A stretch of 64,000 nucleotides of DNA from Niveispirillum cyanobacteriorum (GCF_002868735.1 NZ_CP025611.1:2859001-2923000); one strand, 5' to 3'; positions 6,608-16,047 are shown, numbered from the stretch's first letter. Translations and numbers: made by a program. Notes: generated by a model from the sequence alone, not told the origin.

Positions 6608-7108
6608 ATGTTGAAGCGGTTGGGTAGTCTCCTGGTCCTCGCGGCGGCCTTGACGGGTTGCGCCAAGGAAGAGGTCCGCGAGATCAAGCGCACGGATGTG
6701 CCAAACTTCCCCATTGCCTCGGCGGTGCAGGTGCCGGCCGGGTCCGATCTGTTCTTCCTGTCCGGCACGGTGCCGCCGGCCGTGAACAAGGATGCCCCCG
6801 CCGGCAGCGTGGATGTGTTCGGCGATACCGAGACGCAGACGGTCAATGTCCTGACCCGCATCCAGGAAACGCTGAAGGCCCAGGGTCTGACCATGGGCGA
6901 TGTCGTGTTGATGCATGTCTACCTGGTCGGCGACCCGGCCAAGGAGGGCAAGATGGATTTCGCCGGCATGATGGCCGGCTATACCAAGTTCTTCGGCACG
7001 CCGGAGCAGCCCAACAAACCGGCCCGCTCCACCGTGCAGATTTCCGCCCTGGTGACACCGGGCATGCTGGTGGAAATCGAAGTGGTGGCCGCCAAGGCCA
7101 AGAAATAA
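6608..7108 (+). CDS. RidA-family lipoprotein (periplasmic enamine/imine deaminase-like)
   Basis: The 166-residue protein starts with a lipoprotein signal and lipobox LTGC (Cys18), followed by a RidA/YjgF domain (about 30-165). RidA enzymes hydrolyse reactive enamines and imines, typically those made by PLP enzymes or flavin amino-acid oxidases. The substrate-binding arginine in PARSTV (Arg140) and the glutamate in LVEIEV (Glu156) are present, so it may be catalytic. A lipid-anchored RidA is unusual; the classical proteins are cytosolic. It lies upstream of a TonB receptor, a Tat-exported flavin amine oxidase and a cytochrome c, which suggests it clears imines made outside the cytoplasm. A GGAGGAAG ribosome site precedes the ATG. 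Confidence 0.85.
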   Translation: MLKRLGSLLVLAAALTGCAKEEVREIKRTDVPNFPIASAVQVPAGSDLFFLSGTVPPAVNKDAPAGSVDVFGDTETQTVNVLTRIQETLKAQGLTMGDVVLMHVYLVGDPAKEGKMDFAGMMAGYTKFFGTPEQPNKPARSTVQISALVTPGMLVEIEVVAAKAKK

Positions 7109-7114
7109 CCGGCT

Positions 7115-7164
7115 GGGGCCGGTCGGGGGCACGGGAAAGCCCCTGACCGGCCCCTTCGGTTTTC
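7115..7164 (+). terminator. Hairpin after the RidA gene
   Basis: A 10-bp stem GGGGCCGGTC (7115-7124) pairs with GACCGGCCCC (7145-7154), with an inner GGGG/CCCC pairing, and is followed by TTCGGTTTTC. The T-run is short, so termination may be partial and read-through into the TonB receptor gene is possible. Confidence 0.55.
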
Positions 7165-7351
7165 AACGAACCTCCAGCCTGACCCACGGGTAGGGACAGG
7201 CGGGGGATCGGGGACGGGGGGCCCGCCATGACCGGAAAACCGGCGGCGGGGACCGGACCCCGGTAAAGCGTCCCGCAAAGGGACCGTATCAGGGAAGAAA
7301 CGCAACCGAGGAGGAAGGAACCAAACAACCGAGTTGAACAGGGGACCTCTC

Positions 7352-9796
7352 ATGCAGGTAAATAACAGCAAGCCGGCCAAGCGCGCATCCGTGCGGAAGG
7401 TCGCGTTCGGCATCCTGTGCACGACCAGCCTTCTGCCGCTGACCGCTCTGGCCCAGCCGGTGGGCGAGATCGAAGAGATCATTGTGACCGGTACGCGCGT
7501 GGCCAACCGCACCGCGACCGAAAGCCTGGCGCCTATCGACGTTCTGGGGGCGGGCGATCTGGAAAAGCAGGCCTTTACCGATACCAACGACATCCTGCGT
7601 ACCCTGGTGCCGTCCTTCAATGTCAGCCGTAACGGCATCTCTGACGGTTCCACCTTCGTGCGTCCGCCCACGCTGCGCGGCCTGCCGCCCGACCAGACCC
7701 TGATCCTGGTGAATGGCAAGCGCCGTCACCGGTCGGCCCTGGTGCAGCTTTCCGGTGGTGCTCTGGCGGCGGGTGCCCAGGCATCCGATCTGTCGCAGAT
7801 CCCCTCCATCGCCATCAAGCAGGTGGAAGTGCTGCGTGACGGTGCGGCGGCCCAGTATGGTTCCGACGCCATCGCCGGCGTGATGAACTTCCAGCTCAAA
7901 GACGCCTCGGAAGGCGGCTCGGCCCAGATCCAGTATGGTTCCACCTATGAAGGCGATGGCGATAATGCCAAGTTCGCCGCCAATGTCGGTCTGCCGCTGG
8001 GCCCCAATGGCTTCTTCAACCTGTCGGCGGAATACAGCCAGGGCGACCCGACCAACCGTGGTGTTCAGGACCCGCGCGCGCCGGCGGCCAAGAAGGACCT
8101 AGCCATGAACTGGGGTGACCCGGATTCGGAAGCCACCCGCGTTTTCGTGAATTCCGGCATCGACCTGACCGATACGGCGTCGATCTATCTGTTCGGCAAT
8201 TATGGTGCCTCGAAGGCCAATGGCTCCTTCTATTACCGTCCGCCAAGCCTTGACCATGCCGTGAACGGTCCGACCCTGCCGGTGCCGGGTGATGCCGATG
8301 GTTTTCGGTTTACCGAATGGTTCCCGCTGGGCTTCACCCCCCGCTTCTATGGCGATGTGAAGGACGCCTCGATCGTTGGCGGCTTCAAGCATGAGCTGGA
8401 AAGCGGCCTGACTTACAATGTCTCCGGCTCCTTCGGGCGCAGTCAGATCGATTATGATCTGAAGAATACCGTCAACCCGTCCCTGGGTCCGGCAAGCCCG
8501 ACGGAATTCTATGTCGGTCGTCTGGTGCAGGAAGAAGAGAATTTCAACGTCGATCTGTCCTATCCGGTGGAGATCGGCTGGGCCACGCCGCTGAACATCG
8601 CGGTAGGTACCGAATTCCGCCGCGAGCTGTATGAGATCGGCCCCGGCGATACGGCCTCCTACACGGTCGGCCCCTACGCGTCCTTCATTGATTTCCGTAC
8701 CAAGCTGCCGGCGGCCCTGCCCATCGGGTCCAATGGCTATCCGGGTTTCCGTCCGGAGGATTCAGGCGAGTTCAAGCGCGACAACATCGCCTTCTACGCT
8801 GACCTGGAAGGCGACGTGACCGACAGCCTGACGGTCGGTGCTGCCGCCCGGTACGAGGATTTCGACTATTTCGGCTCCACCTTCAACTGGAAGCTCAGCA
8901 GCCGTTATGACTTCACGGATGAGTTTGCCATCCGTGGCTCCGTCAATACTGGCTTCCGTGCGCCGACGCCCGGTCAGTCGCAGACCTCTTCGGTGCAGAC
9001 CTTCTTCCCCGCCGGTAGCTCCAGCCCGGTGGCGCGCGGTACCTATCCGGCGGCCAGCGTCGTGGCACAGTATTTCGGTGCCAAGCCGCTGTCGGAAGAA
9101 AAGAGCGTGAACTTTGCCGGCGGTATCGTCGCCGATCTTGCCGATATCAACATCACCATCGACTATTACAACATCAAGGTTGAGGACCGTATCGCACTGT
9201 CCGGTGACTTCAACCCGACGGCGGCGGATAAGCTGGCGCTGGCCGCTCTGGGCGTGCCGGGTGCCAACACGCTGGGTGCCGTCAACTACTTCACCAACTC
9301 CTTCGATACCCGCACCCAGGGTGTGGATTTCGTGGCCAACACCACAGTGCCGGCGGGCGAGGGCAAGGTCGACCTGACCACGGCCCTGAACTACAACAAG
9401 ACCAAGGTCATCAAGCGCAACACCGCCGTTATCGACGATACGCGCAAGGCGGACCTGGAGAAGCAACTGCCGAAGTTCCGTGGCAACTTCTCCGCCCAGT
9501 ATACGCTGGACGCCTTCTCCATCCTGGGTCGCGCCAGCTATTACAGCAAGTTCACGGACACGGCGAACTACGGCAAGACCTTCGGTTCGGAATGGCTGTT
9601 CGATGCCGAAGTTTCCTACGATCTCTATGACAACATGAATTTCGCCGTCGGTGTGCAGAACCTGTTCGACAATTACCCGGACAAGGTCGATGCGCTGGCC
9701 GGTGGCGGATATGCCGTGGGTCAGGTTTATCCCGACACCTCGCCCATGGGTTACAATGGCGGCATGTATTATGCCCGCGTGACCGTCAAGTTCTGA
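7352..9796 (+). CDS. TonB-dependent outer-membrane receptor
   Basis: The 814-residue receptor has a signal peptide (hydrophobic about 18-34, cleavage after ALA), a TonB-box-like IEEIIVTGTR, a plug domain with VLRDGAAAQYGSDAIAGVMNF, and a long beta-barrel ending in the aromatic terminus ARVTVKF. Such receptors import scarce or bulky substrates across the outer membrane using TonB energy. The ATG at 7352 has AGGGGACC just upstream and begins the signal peptide; a TTG at 7334 is in frame but less likely. The gene stands between the RidA lipoprotein and the flavin amine oxidase, so an amine, amino acid or peptide ligand is a reasonable inference. Confidence 0.9.
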   Translation: MQVNNSKPAKRASVRKVAFGILCTTSLLPLTALAQPVGEIEEIIVTGTRVANRTATESLAPIDVLGAGDLEKQAFTDTNDILRTLVPSFNVSRNGISDGSTFVRPPTLRGLPPDQTLILVNGKRRHRSALVQLSGGALAAGAQASDLSQIPSIAIKQVEVLRDGAAAQYGSDAIAGVMNFQLKDASEGGSAQIQYGSTYEGDGDNAKFAANVGLPLGPNGFFNLSAEYSQGDPTNRGVQDPRAPAAKKDLAMNWGDPDSEATRVFVNSGIDLTDTASIYLFGNYGASKANGSFYYRPPSLDHAVNGPTLPVPGDADGFRFTEWFPLGFTPRFYGDVKDASIVGGFKHELESGLTYNVSGSFGRSQIDYDLKNTVNPSLGPASPTEFYVGRLVQEEENFNVDLSYPVEIGWATPLNIAVGTEFRRELYEIGPGDTASYTVGPYASFIDFRTKLPAALPIGSNGYPGFRPEDSGEFKRDNIAFYADLEGDVTDSLTVGAAARYEDFDYFGSTFNWKLSSRYDFTDEFAIRGSVNTGFRAPTPGQSQTSSVQTFFPAGSSSPVARGTYPAASVVAQYFGAKPLSEEKSVNFAGGIVADLADINITIDYYNIKVEDRIALSGDFNPTAADKLALAALGVPGANTLGAVNYFTNSFDTRTQGVDFVANTTVPAGEGKVDLTTALNYNKTKVIKRNTAVIDDTRKADLEKQLPKFRGNFSAQYTLDAFSILGRASYYSKFTDTANYGKTFGSEWLFDAEVSYDLYDNMNFAVGVQNLFDNYPDKVDALAGGGYAVGQVYPDTSPMGYNGGMYYARVTVKF

Positions 9797-9809
9797 GCGT
9801 GAGGCACAT

Positions 9810-9844
9810 GGCCGGGGGCGGTGGCCCATCCCCCACCCCCGGCC
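9810..9844 (+). terminator. GC-rich hairpin after the TonB receptor gene
   Basis: GGCCGGGGG (9810-9818) pairs with CCCCCGGCC (9836-9844). No T-run follows, so it could stabilise the receptor mRNA 3' end or act as a weak terminator ahead of the amine oxidase gene. Confidence 0.45.
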
Positions 9845-9936
9845 CTTGAAATCCCTGTTATCTCGACCTTCGCCGCCCCCGGCGTCCCCGGGGGCGGTGC
9901 TTGCGAGGTCGTGCCCTGAATTTCCCATCCGAGGCG

Positions 9937-11547
9937 ATGATGGTTGCAATGAACAACATGCCCACCCGGTCCCGCATGACGCGGCGCGAACTGCTGGCCA
10001 TGATCGGTACCGCGGCTGGCAGCTCCGTCATGTATCAGGCGGCGACGTCGCTGGGTTATGCGGCGGAGAGCGAGTTCAAGGGTCCGCCCAATCTGTCCGG
10101 CGCGCCAAAGGGCACCTCGGTGCTGATCCTGGGTGCCGGCTGGGCCGGTCTGGTGGCGGCCTATGAACTGGGCAAGGCCGGGTACAAGGTGCAGGTACTG
10201 GAATACCGGGAAAAGGCCGGTGGCCGCGCCTGGACCCTGCGCGGCGGCGACACCTATACCGAACTGGGCGGGTTCACGCAGAAGGTGGGCTTCGACAAGG
10301 GCCACTATCTGAACCCCGGTCCCTGGCGTGTGCCGTACCATCATCGCGGCGTGATGCACTATTATCACGAGCTGGGCGTGAAGCTGGAGCCGTTCTTCCA
10401 GGTCAATTACAACGCCTATGTCCATTCCAAGAATGCTTTTGGCGGCAAGCCGCAGCGCTACCGCCATGTGCTGGCTGATTTCAACGGCCATGTGGCCGAG
10501 CTTCTGTCCAAGCTGGGCCATAAGGGCGGCCTGGATGGCTATGTCACCAAGGAGGACCAGGAAAAGCTGCTGGAGGCCATGCAGGACTGGGGTGCCCTGG
10601 ATGATAATTATGCCTACAAGGCCAATGCCGAGACCTCCAATCGCCGCGGCTTTGAAAAGGACCCAGGCGGCGGCCTGTCGGGCGAACCGGTCTTCTCCAA
10701 ACCCATCGAATTCTCGCAACTGCTGCAATCCGGCCTATGGCGGGCCATCGGCACCGGATCGGGTTACGAATTCCAGACCGCCCTGTTCCAGCCGGAAGGC
10801 GGCATGGATGCCGGCCCGATGGCGCTGGCCGAAAAGGTGAAGGACAAGATCACCTTCAACGCCAAGGTCACAGAGATTCAGCAGGACACGGGCGGCGTCA
10901 CCGTCACCTATACCGACACCAAGGCCGGCGGGGCCGTGAAGACGGCCAAGGCTGACTGGTGCCTGTGCACCATTCCCGCCTCCATCTTGTCGCAGATCAA
11001 GAAGAATGTGTCGTCTGACATGGACGCCGCCATCAACGCCCTGCCGTACGAGGCGGCGTTCAAGGTGGGCCTTCAGTTCAAGCGCCGCTTCTGGGAGCAG
11101 GATGAGGAGATTTATGGCGGCATCACCTATACCGACCTGCCCATCTCCCTGATCGCCTATCCCCACAGCCATTATGGCGAGAAGGGCAAGGGCGTGCTGC
11201 TGGGGGCCTATCCTTGGGGTCCGTTCGCCTATGAATTCGCGTCCATGGCGCCGGAGGAGCGGGTGAAGAAATGCGTGGAATTCGGTGCGCAGATCCATCC
11301 GCAATATCTGAAGGAATTCGATACCGGTGTGGCCGTCGCCTGGCACCGCGTGCCCTGGACGCTGGGCTGTTTCGGATCCTGGACGGAGGCGAAGCGGGCC
11401 GAGCATTACAAGAACATGTGCCAGATCGACGGGCGCATCCTGCTGGCCGGTGAACATGTGTCCTACCTGCCGGCCTGGCAGGAAGGGGCGGTGCAATCAT
11501 CACTGGACGCCATCACCCGCCTTCACCAGCGCGTTACCGCAAAATGA
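9937..11547 (+). CDS. Tat-exported flavin amine oxidase/dehydrogenase
   Basis: About 536 residues. The N-terminus has a twin-arginine signal (TRRELLAMIGTAAG) and a hydrophobic stretch. The FAD Rossmann motif VLILGAGWAGLVAAYELG and the GGRAWT motif follow. Near the C-terminus, ILLAGEHVSYLPAWQEGAVQ is the conserved FAD-contacting end of the flavin monoamine/L-amino-acid oxidase family. The reaction would be oxidation of an amine or amino acid to an imine. A cytochrome c gene starts 17 bases downstream, which fits electron transfer to cytochrome rather than oxygen. Several starts are possible (ATG at 9937, 9940, 9949, 9958); all keep the Tat signal. The substrate is not readable from sequence. 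Confidence 0.85.
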   Translation: MMVAMNNMPTRSRMTRRELLAMIGTAAGSSVMYQAATSLGYAAESEFKGPPNLSGAPKGTSVLILGAGWAGLVAAYELGKAGYKVQVLEYREKAGGRAWTLRGGDTYTELGGFTQKVGFDKGHYLNPGPWRVPYHHRGVMHYYHELGVKLEPFFQVNYNAYVHSKNAFGGKPQRYRHVLADFNGHVAELLSKLGHKGGLDGYVTKEDQEKLLEAMQDWGALDDNYAYKANAETSNRRGFEKDPGGGLSGEPVFSKPIEFSQLLQSGLWRAIGTGSGYEFQTALFQPEGGMDAGPMALAEKVKDKITFNAKVTEIQQDTGGVTVTYTDTKAGGAVKTAKADWCLCTIPASILSQIKKNVSSDMDAAINALPYEAAFKVGLQFKRRFWEQDEEIYGGITYTDLPISLIAYPHSHYGEKGKGVLLGAYPWGPFAYEFASMAPEERVKKCVEFGAQIHPQYLKEFDTGVAVAWHRVPWTLGCFGSWTEAKRAEHYKNMCQIDGRILLAGEHVSYLPAWQEGAVQSSLDAITRLHQRVTAK

Positions 11548-11564
11548 TCATGGGGAAGAACGAC

Positions 11565-11978
11565 ATGCGCATGATCAAGCCGATCTCCATCGCCGCCCTG
11601 TTCCTGGCCGCCTTTGCCGCCACCGGCCCGGCAGGCGCCCAGCGCACCGATGCGCAGAGCAGCGATTTCGCCGATGCCCGCCGCTTCTCCTATCAGAATG
11701 GAGAGCAGCTCTATCACGCCATCTGCCAGGGCTGTCACATGCCCGATGGCAAGGGTGCGCAAGGGGCCGGTGCCTATCCGGCCCTGGCCGCCAATGGCAA
11801 TCTGGAGGCCGGGACCTACCCGATCCACATGGTGGTCAATGGCCAGAAGGCCATGCCCTCCTTCGCCTACCTGTCGGATGAACAGGTGGCAGCCGTCGTG
11901 AATTATGTCCGCACGCATTTCGGCAACGGCTATAAGGATGCCGTGACACCCGAGGATGTGAAGGGGATGCGGCCGTAA
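11565..11978 (+). CDS. Small periplasmic c-type cytochrome
   Basis: The 137-residue protein has a signal peptide (1-26, ending AGAQ), one haem-binding CQGCH (54-58) and a likely axial methionine in KAMPSF (Met98), a class I monohaem layout. The ATG at 11565 is seven bases after GGGGAAG; in-frame ATGs at 11544 and 11550 lie upstream, the first overlapping the amine oxidase stop. The tight spacing implies co-expression with the flavoenzyme. Known precedent: the flavin amine oxidase-fold enzyme NicA2 passes electrons to a cytochrome c. That this is the oxidase's electron acceptor is inference. Confidence 0.88.
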   Translation: MRMIKPISIAALFLAAFAATGPAGAQRTDAQSSDFADARRFSYQNGEQLYHAICQGCHMPDGKGAQGAGAYPALAANGNLEAGTYPIHMVVNGQKAMPSFAYLSDEQVAAVVNYVRTHFGNGYKDAVTPEDVKGMRP

Positions 11979-11980
11979 CC

Positions 11981-12523
11981 ATGGTGGATGAACCTGTCCT
12001 GCGCCTGGCCACCCCCGAAGACCGGCCGGCGCTGGAAGCGCTTCTGGAACGGTCGGTGCGCGATCTTAGCCAGGGTTATTACAGCCCTGGCCAGATCGAC
12101 GCCTCGCTGAAGGCGATTTTCGGGATTGATGGCACCCTGATCGCCGACGGCACCTATTTCGCCGTGGTGGTCGGTGACCGCTATGCCGCCTGTGGCGGGT
12201 GGAGCCGGCGTAAGACACTGTTCGGCGGGGATCAGGCGGCGGGCCGGTCGCCGGAACTACTCGACCCAGGCGTCGATGCGGCCAAGATACGGGCCTTTTT
12301 CGTCGACCCGTCTTTTGCCCGACGGGGCATTGCCAGCCTGATGATGCGGGCCGCCGAACAGGCGGCGCTGGCCGAAGGGTTCCGCAGCCTGGAACTGATG
12401 GCGACCCTGCCCGGCGTGCCGCTCTATAAGGCGCTGGGCTTTATCGCCACCGGGACCCACGCCGAGAAATTGTCGGATGGCAACGTCATCCCCTTCGTCC
12501 CGATGCGCAAGGATATCCGGTAG
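11981..12523 (+). CDS. GNAT-family N-acetyltransferase
   Basis: The 180-residue protein has a single GNAT fold. The acetyl-CoA-binding motif A is visible as IRAFFVDPSFARRGIASLMM, followed by the motif B region PLYKALGFIATG. It starts two bases after the cytochrome c stop, so it is probably on the same transcript. An amine-acetylating role in the upstream pathway is possible but not shown by the sequence. The gene ends eight bases before a strong hairpin. Confidence 0.8.
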   Translation: MVDEPVLRLATPEDRPALEALLERSVRDLSQGYYSPGQIDASLKAIFGIDGTLIADGTYFAVVVGDRYAACGGWSRRKTLFGGDQAAGRSPELLDPGVDAAKIRAFFVDPSFARRGIASLMMRAAEQAALAEGFRSLELMATLPGVPLYKALGFIATGTHAEKLSDGNVIPFVPMRKDIR

Positions 12524-12531
12524 GCGTGAGA

Positions 12532-12557
12532 GCTGTTTCCGGTTGACCGGAAACAGC
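12532..12557. terminator. Bidirectional hairpin between convergent genes
   Basis: A perfect 12-bp stem, GCTGTTTCCGGT (12532-12543) and ACCGGAAACAGC (12546-12557), with a two-base TG loop lies between the GNAT gene and the HIT gene, which converge here. It lacks a T-run on either side. Confidence 0.6.
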
Positions 12558-12582
12558 GCTGGCGCTTGAGGAACATGAAAAG

Positions 12583-12939
12583 CTAGGCCAGCAGCTTACC
12601 CAGCGGCTTTCCACCCACGATGTGGATGTGGAAATGCGGGACTTCCTGGTGGCTGTCAGGGCCGTGATTGGCCAGTAGCCGATAGCCGCTATCCTCCACC
12701 CCCGCCTGACGGGCCACCAGACCGGCGGCGCGCACGAAGCCGGCGATTTCCTCAATCGTCGCCTGGGACGAGAAATCGGCAAAGCTGGTGAAGGGGCCCT
12801 TGGGGATCACCAGGATATGGGTCGGGGCCTGGGGATTGATGTCGTGGAAGGCCAGGGCGTACGGGTCCTCGTACACCTTCTTGCAGGGGATTTCCCCGCG
12901 CAGGATACGGGCGAAGATATTGCTGCGATCATAGATCAA
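12583..12939 (-). CDS. HIT-family nucleotide hydrolase
   Basis: This 118-residue histidine-triad protein carries HFHIHIVGG near the C-terminus and the N-terminal SNIFARILRGEIPCKKVYED of the HinT/PKCI branch, which hydrolyses AMP-lysine-type phosphoramidates. I chose a TTG start at 12939 (GGAAGGA lies eight bases upstream on the coding strand); the open frame extends further, but those residues do not look like HIT sequence. It is the last gene of the his operon, 35 bases after hisE, an arrangement common in alphaproteobacteria. Confidence 0.85.
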   Translation of the reverse strand: MIYDRSNIFARILRGEIPCKKVYEDPYALAFHDINPQAPTHILVIPKGPFTSFADFSSQATIEEIAGFVRAAGLVARQAGVEDSGYRLLANHGPDSHQEVPHFHIHIVGGKPLGKLLA

Positions 12940-12974
12940 GGCACCGATCCTTCCACTGTTATGGGAACGCCGTT

Positions 12975-13301
12975 TCAGGTTTGTGTGCGGTTCTTCTTTT
13001 CCTCGATCCCGCTGACGCCCTTCCGTCCCTCCAGGATGGCATAGACATCGGCAGGTTGCACCCCGGCATCGGCCCAAAGCACCAGAAGATGGTAAAGAAG
13101 ATCGGCGGACTCCGAAGCCAGTTTTTCAGGCGTACCCGCCATGGCCTCGATCACCGTCTCCACCGCCTCCTCCCCCACCTTCTGGGCGATCTTAGCGCGG
13201 CCCTTATGGAACAGCCGGGCGGTGTGCGAGCTGTCGGGATCGCCGCCCTTGCGCGACAGAATGGTGGCGTAGAGATCGTCCAGGATGGCGGGATTGGACA
13301 T
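12975..13301 (-). CDS. hisE: Phosphoribosyl-ATP pyrophosphatase
   Basis: This 108-residue protein catalyses the second step of histidine biosynthesis (PR-ATP to PR-AMP). The MazG-like metal site is visible in KVGEEAVETVIEA and ESADLLYHLLVLWAD. The stand-alone size is normal for alphaproteobacteria, where HisE and HisI are separate; hisI is not in this window. It follows hisF by 11 bases. Confidence 0.93.
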   Translation of the reverse strand: MSNPAILDDLYATILSRKGGDPDSSHTARLFHKGRAKIAQKVGEEAVETVIEAMAGTPEKLASESADLLYHLLVLWADAGVQPADVYAILEGRKGVSGIEEKKNRTQT

Positions 13302-13312
13302 CGGCGTTCCCT

Positions 13313-14086
13313 TTAAAGACGGATCGGTATCCCCGCCTGGGCCATGTGCTGCTTGGCCTGGGCGATGGTGTAGGTGCCGAAATGAAAGATGCTGGCGGCC
13401 AGCACGGCGGATGCGTGGCCCAGCTTCACGCCATCGACCAGATGGTCGAGGTTCCCGACGCCGCCAGAGGCGATGACGGGGATGGTCACGGCGTCGGCGA
13501 CCGCGCGGGTCAGTTCCAGGTTGAAGCCCTGCTTCGTGCCGTCACGGTCCATGGAGGTCAGCAGGATTTCCCCGGCCCCGTATTCGGCCATGCGCCGCGC
13601 CCATTGGACGGCGTCAATGCCGGTGCGGTTGCGCCCGCCATGGGTGAATACTTCCCAGCGCTGTTCGCCATTGGGGCCGCGTTCAACCTCCTTGGCGTCG
13701 ATGGCAACGACGATGCATTGCGCGCCGAATTTCTGCGCGCCTTCCTGCACGAATTCCGGGCGGTGGACGGCGGCGGTGTTGATCGACACCTTGTCGGCAC
13801 CGGCCAGCAAAAGTTTGCGGATATCCTCAACCGTACGCACGCCGCCGCCGACGGTCAGCGGCATGAAGACCTGTTCGGCGGTGCGGCGGACCACGTCGAA
13901 GATGGTCTCGCGATTGTCGCTGCTGGCCGTGATGTCGAGGAAGGTCAGCTCATCGGCGCCGGCGGCATCATAAAGACGCGCCTGCTCCACCGGGTCGCCG
14001 GCATCGATCAGGTCGACAAAGTTCACGCCCTTGACGACGCGGCCATCTTTGACGTCCAGGCAGGGGATGATGCGGGCCTTCAGCAT
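13313..14086 (-). CDS. hisF: Imidazole glycerol phosphate synthase, cyclase subunit
   Basis: The 257-residue TIM barrel has the active-site strand ends [14 protein letters not shown] (Asp11 region), LTVGGGVRT and [11 protein letters not shown]. HisF uses ammonia delivered by HisH to make IGP and AICAR from PRFAR. The ATG at 14086 begins the standard [12 protein letters not shown]-terminus; the frame is open upstream but those residues are not part of the family. The start is four bases from the end of hisA. Confidence 0.96.
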   Translation of the reverse strand: MLKARIIPCLDVKDGRVVKGVNFVDLIDAGDPVEQARLYDAAGADELTFLDITASSDNRETIFDVVRRTAEQVFMPLTVGGGVRTVEDIRKLLLAGADKVSINTAAVHRPEFVQEGAQKFGAQCIVVAIDAKEVERGPNGEQRWEVFTHGGRNRTGIDAVQWARRMAEYGAGEILLTSMDRDGTKQGFNLELTRAVADAVTIPVIASGGVGNLDHLVDGVKLGHASAVLAASIFHFGTYTIAQAKQHMAQAGIPIRL

Positions 14087-14090
14087 CGGA

Positions 14091-14819
14091 TCATTCCCCC
14101 CGCAGAACCGCCAGCGCCGCCGCCGGGTCGATGCGCCCGTCATAAAGCGCGCGACCGGAGATGACGCCGTTGATCCCCGTATGCTCCACCTCTTTCAGTG
14201 CCCGCAGATCGGCCAGCGAGGACACGCCGCCCGATGCGATAACCGGCGTGGTCAGGTGGCTGGCCAGATCGGCCGTCGCCTCCACATTCACCCCGCCCAG
14301 CGCGCCGTCGCGGTCAATATCGGTGTAGATGATGGCGGCGACACCGCAATCCTCAAACTTCAGGGCCAGATCCAGCGCCTTTAAGGTGCTGGTTTCCGCC
14401 CAACCTTCGACCGCGACATAGCCGTCACGGGCATCGATGCCGACGGCGACATGGCCGGGGAAGGCCTTGCAGGCGTCCTTCACCAGGGTCGGATTCTTCA
14501 CGGCGACCGTGCCCAGGATGACGCGGGTCAGGCCGCGTTCCAGCCAGAAGGCAATGGTGTCCAGATCGCGGATGCCGCCACCCAGTTGCGTCGGCAGCTT
14601 GACGCGCTTGAGGATAGACTCAACCGCGGCCCCGTTGACGGGCGATCCCGCGAAGGCACCGTTCAAATCCACCAGATGCAGCCATTCAAAGCCCTGGGCC
14701 TGAAACGTTTCGGCCTGCGCGGCAGGGTCGGTGTTGAAGATGGTTGCCTGATCCATCTCGCCGCGCAGCAGGCGGACGGCGTTACCGTCCTTCAGATCGA
14801 TAGCGGGGTAGAGGATCAT
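14091..14819 (-). CDS. hisA: Phosphoribosylformimino-AICAR ribotide isomerase
   Basis: The 242-residue TIM-barrel isomerase converts ProFAR to PRFAR, the substrate of HisHF. It has the paired phosphate sites and the active-site strand [18 protein letters not shown] typical of HisA. Its ATG overlaps the stop of the upstream GNAT gene by four bases, so it is translationally coupled to that insert rather than directly to hisH. Confidence 0.96.
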   Translation of the reverse strand: MILYPAIDLKDGNAVRLLRGEMDQATIFNTDPAAQAETFQAQGFEWLHLVDLNGAFAGSPVNGAAVESILKRVKLPTQLGGGIRDLDTIAFWLERGLTRVILGTVAVKNPTLVKDACKAFPGHVAVGIDARDGYVAVEGWAETSTLKALDLALKFEDCGVAAIIYTDIDRDGALGGVNVEATADLASHLTTPVIASGGVSSLADLRALKEVEHTGINGVISGRALYDGRIDPAAALAVLRGE

Positions 14820-15400
14820 GCTTGCGGCTCCGTCTCTTCTTCCGGCCTTTCCAGGACCTTGTAATAGAAATGGCCGGCAATGGTCCGGCCCTTGGCGCGG
14901 GCGTAATGGGGATGGGTGCCCCAGCGCGTGAAACCCATATGGTCGTAAAGCGTTATGGCGGCCCGCTGCGTTTCCCGAACATCCAGGTTCAGGATGCCGA
15001 AGCCGAGATTGGTGGCCTCATCGATGATGGCCTGGGTCAGCTTCCGCGCCATGCCATGGCCACGCGCCCAGGGGGCGACGAAGCTGGTGGTGAGGTTGCA
15101 GGCGAAGGCCTGCGCCTCATTGTTCCGGGTCGGGCGGACCAATTGCGCTGAACCCGCGATGACCCCATCCAGACGCCCCACGACCAGGGTGCGTTCCGGT
15201 ACGGCCATCACACCCTTCCAGTAACGCTCCATCACCTCGCGGTCGGGCGGGGTGACCCAGCCGAAGCCGCCGCCATCAATGATGGCCGCCTCTGCCGCGT
15301 CGCACAGGTCGTACAGGTCCGACCGTTTCAGTTCCGTCACCTTCTCTACGGTGACGACACTGTCGGACCCGGCCAGGGGGTTCTGGTGCTCCGCACTCAT
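14816..15400 (-). CDS. GNAT acetyltransferase inserted in the his operon
   Basis: The 194-residue protein has a GNAT domain: [19 protein letters not shown] is the acetyl-CoA motif A, and [20 protein letters not shown] is the C-terminal part. It overlaps hisH by four bases at its start and hisA by four bases at its end, so it is fully embedded in the translational coupling of the his operon. Its N-terminus ([20 protein letters not shown]) is not seen in ordinary small GNATs. The substrate is unknown; its place in the operon suggests co-expression with histidine biosynthesis. Confidence 0.85.
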   Translation of the reverse strand: MSAEHQNPLAGSDSVVTVEKVTELKRSDLYDLCDAAEAAIIDGGGFGWVTPPDREVMERYWKGVMAVPERTLVVGRLDGVIAGSAQLVRPTRNNEAQAFACNLTTSFVAPWARGHGMARKLTQAIIDEATNLGFGILNLDVRETQRAAITLYDHMGFTRWGTHPHYARAKGRTIAGHFYYKVLERPEEETEPQA

Positions 15401-16047
15401 GGCCGCCACCGCAGGAAATTGCCAATGATGGACAGGCCGGCGGCCTGGCTCTTTTCCGGGTGGAACTGCATGCCGACCAGATTGTCGCGCCCGACAATGG
15501 CCGGAAACTCGCTTGCATAATCGCAGGCGGCCAGGACCAGGGCCGGATTGGCGACCTTCATCGCGTAGGAATGGACATAATAGGTGTGGGTGCCCGGCGC
15601 GATGCCGGCCAGCACCGGGTGGGCCGGCGCCTTCACGATCAACTCGTTCCAGCCCATATGCGGGATCTTCAGGGTGGGGTCGGCGGGCGTCAGCGCCTCC
15701 ACCGTGGCATCCAGCCAACCCAGACCCGGATGCACGCCATGTTCTACCCCGGCCTTGGCCATCAGTTGCATGCCGACGCAGATGCCTAGGAAGGGGGCAC
15801 CCTGGCGGATGACGCGTTCGGTCAGGGCATCGACCATGCCGGGCACGGCATCGAGGCCCGATTTGCAATCGGCAAAGGCGCCGACGCCGGGCAGCACGAC
15901 GCGGGCAGCACTGCGCACCACATCCGGGTCGTTGGTGACGATGATGCGGGCATCCAGCCCGCCATCGGCCACGGCACGTTCCAATGCCTTCGCGGCGGAA
16001 CGCAGATTGCCGGAGCCGTAATCGATCAGGGCGACGCTATCTGTCAT
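15397..16047 (-). CDS. hisH: Imidazole glycerol phosphate synthase, glutaminase subunit
   Basis: The 216-residue class I glutamine amidotransferase supplies ammonia to HisF. The triad is visible: Cys in [10 protein letters not shown], His and Glu in MQFHPEKSQ. The N-terminus [13 protein letters not shown] is characteristic. It is the second gene of the operon, 41 bases after hisB, and overlaps the GNAT gene by four bases. Confidence 0.95.
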   Translation of the reverse strand: MTDSVALIDYGSGNLRSAAKALERAVADGGLDARIIVTNDPDVVRSAARVVLPGVGAFADCKSGLDAVPGMVDALTERVIRQGAPFLGICVGMQLMAKAGVEHGVHPGLGWLDATVEALTPADPTLKIPHMGWNELIVKAPAHPVLAGIAPGTHTYYVHSYAMKVANPALVLAACDYASEFPAIVGRDNLVGMQFHPEKSQAAGLSIIGNFLRWRP

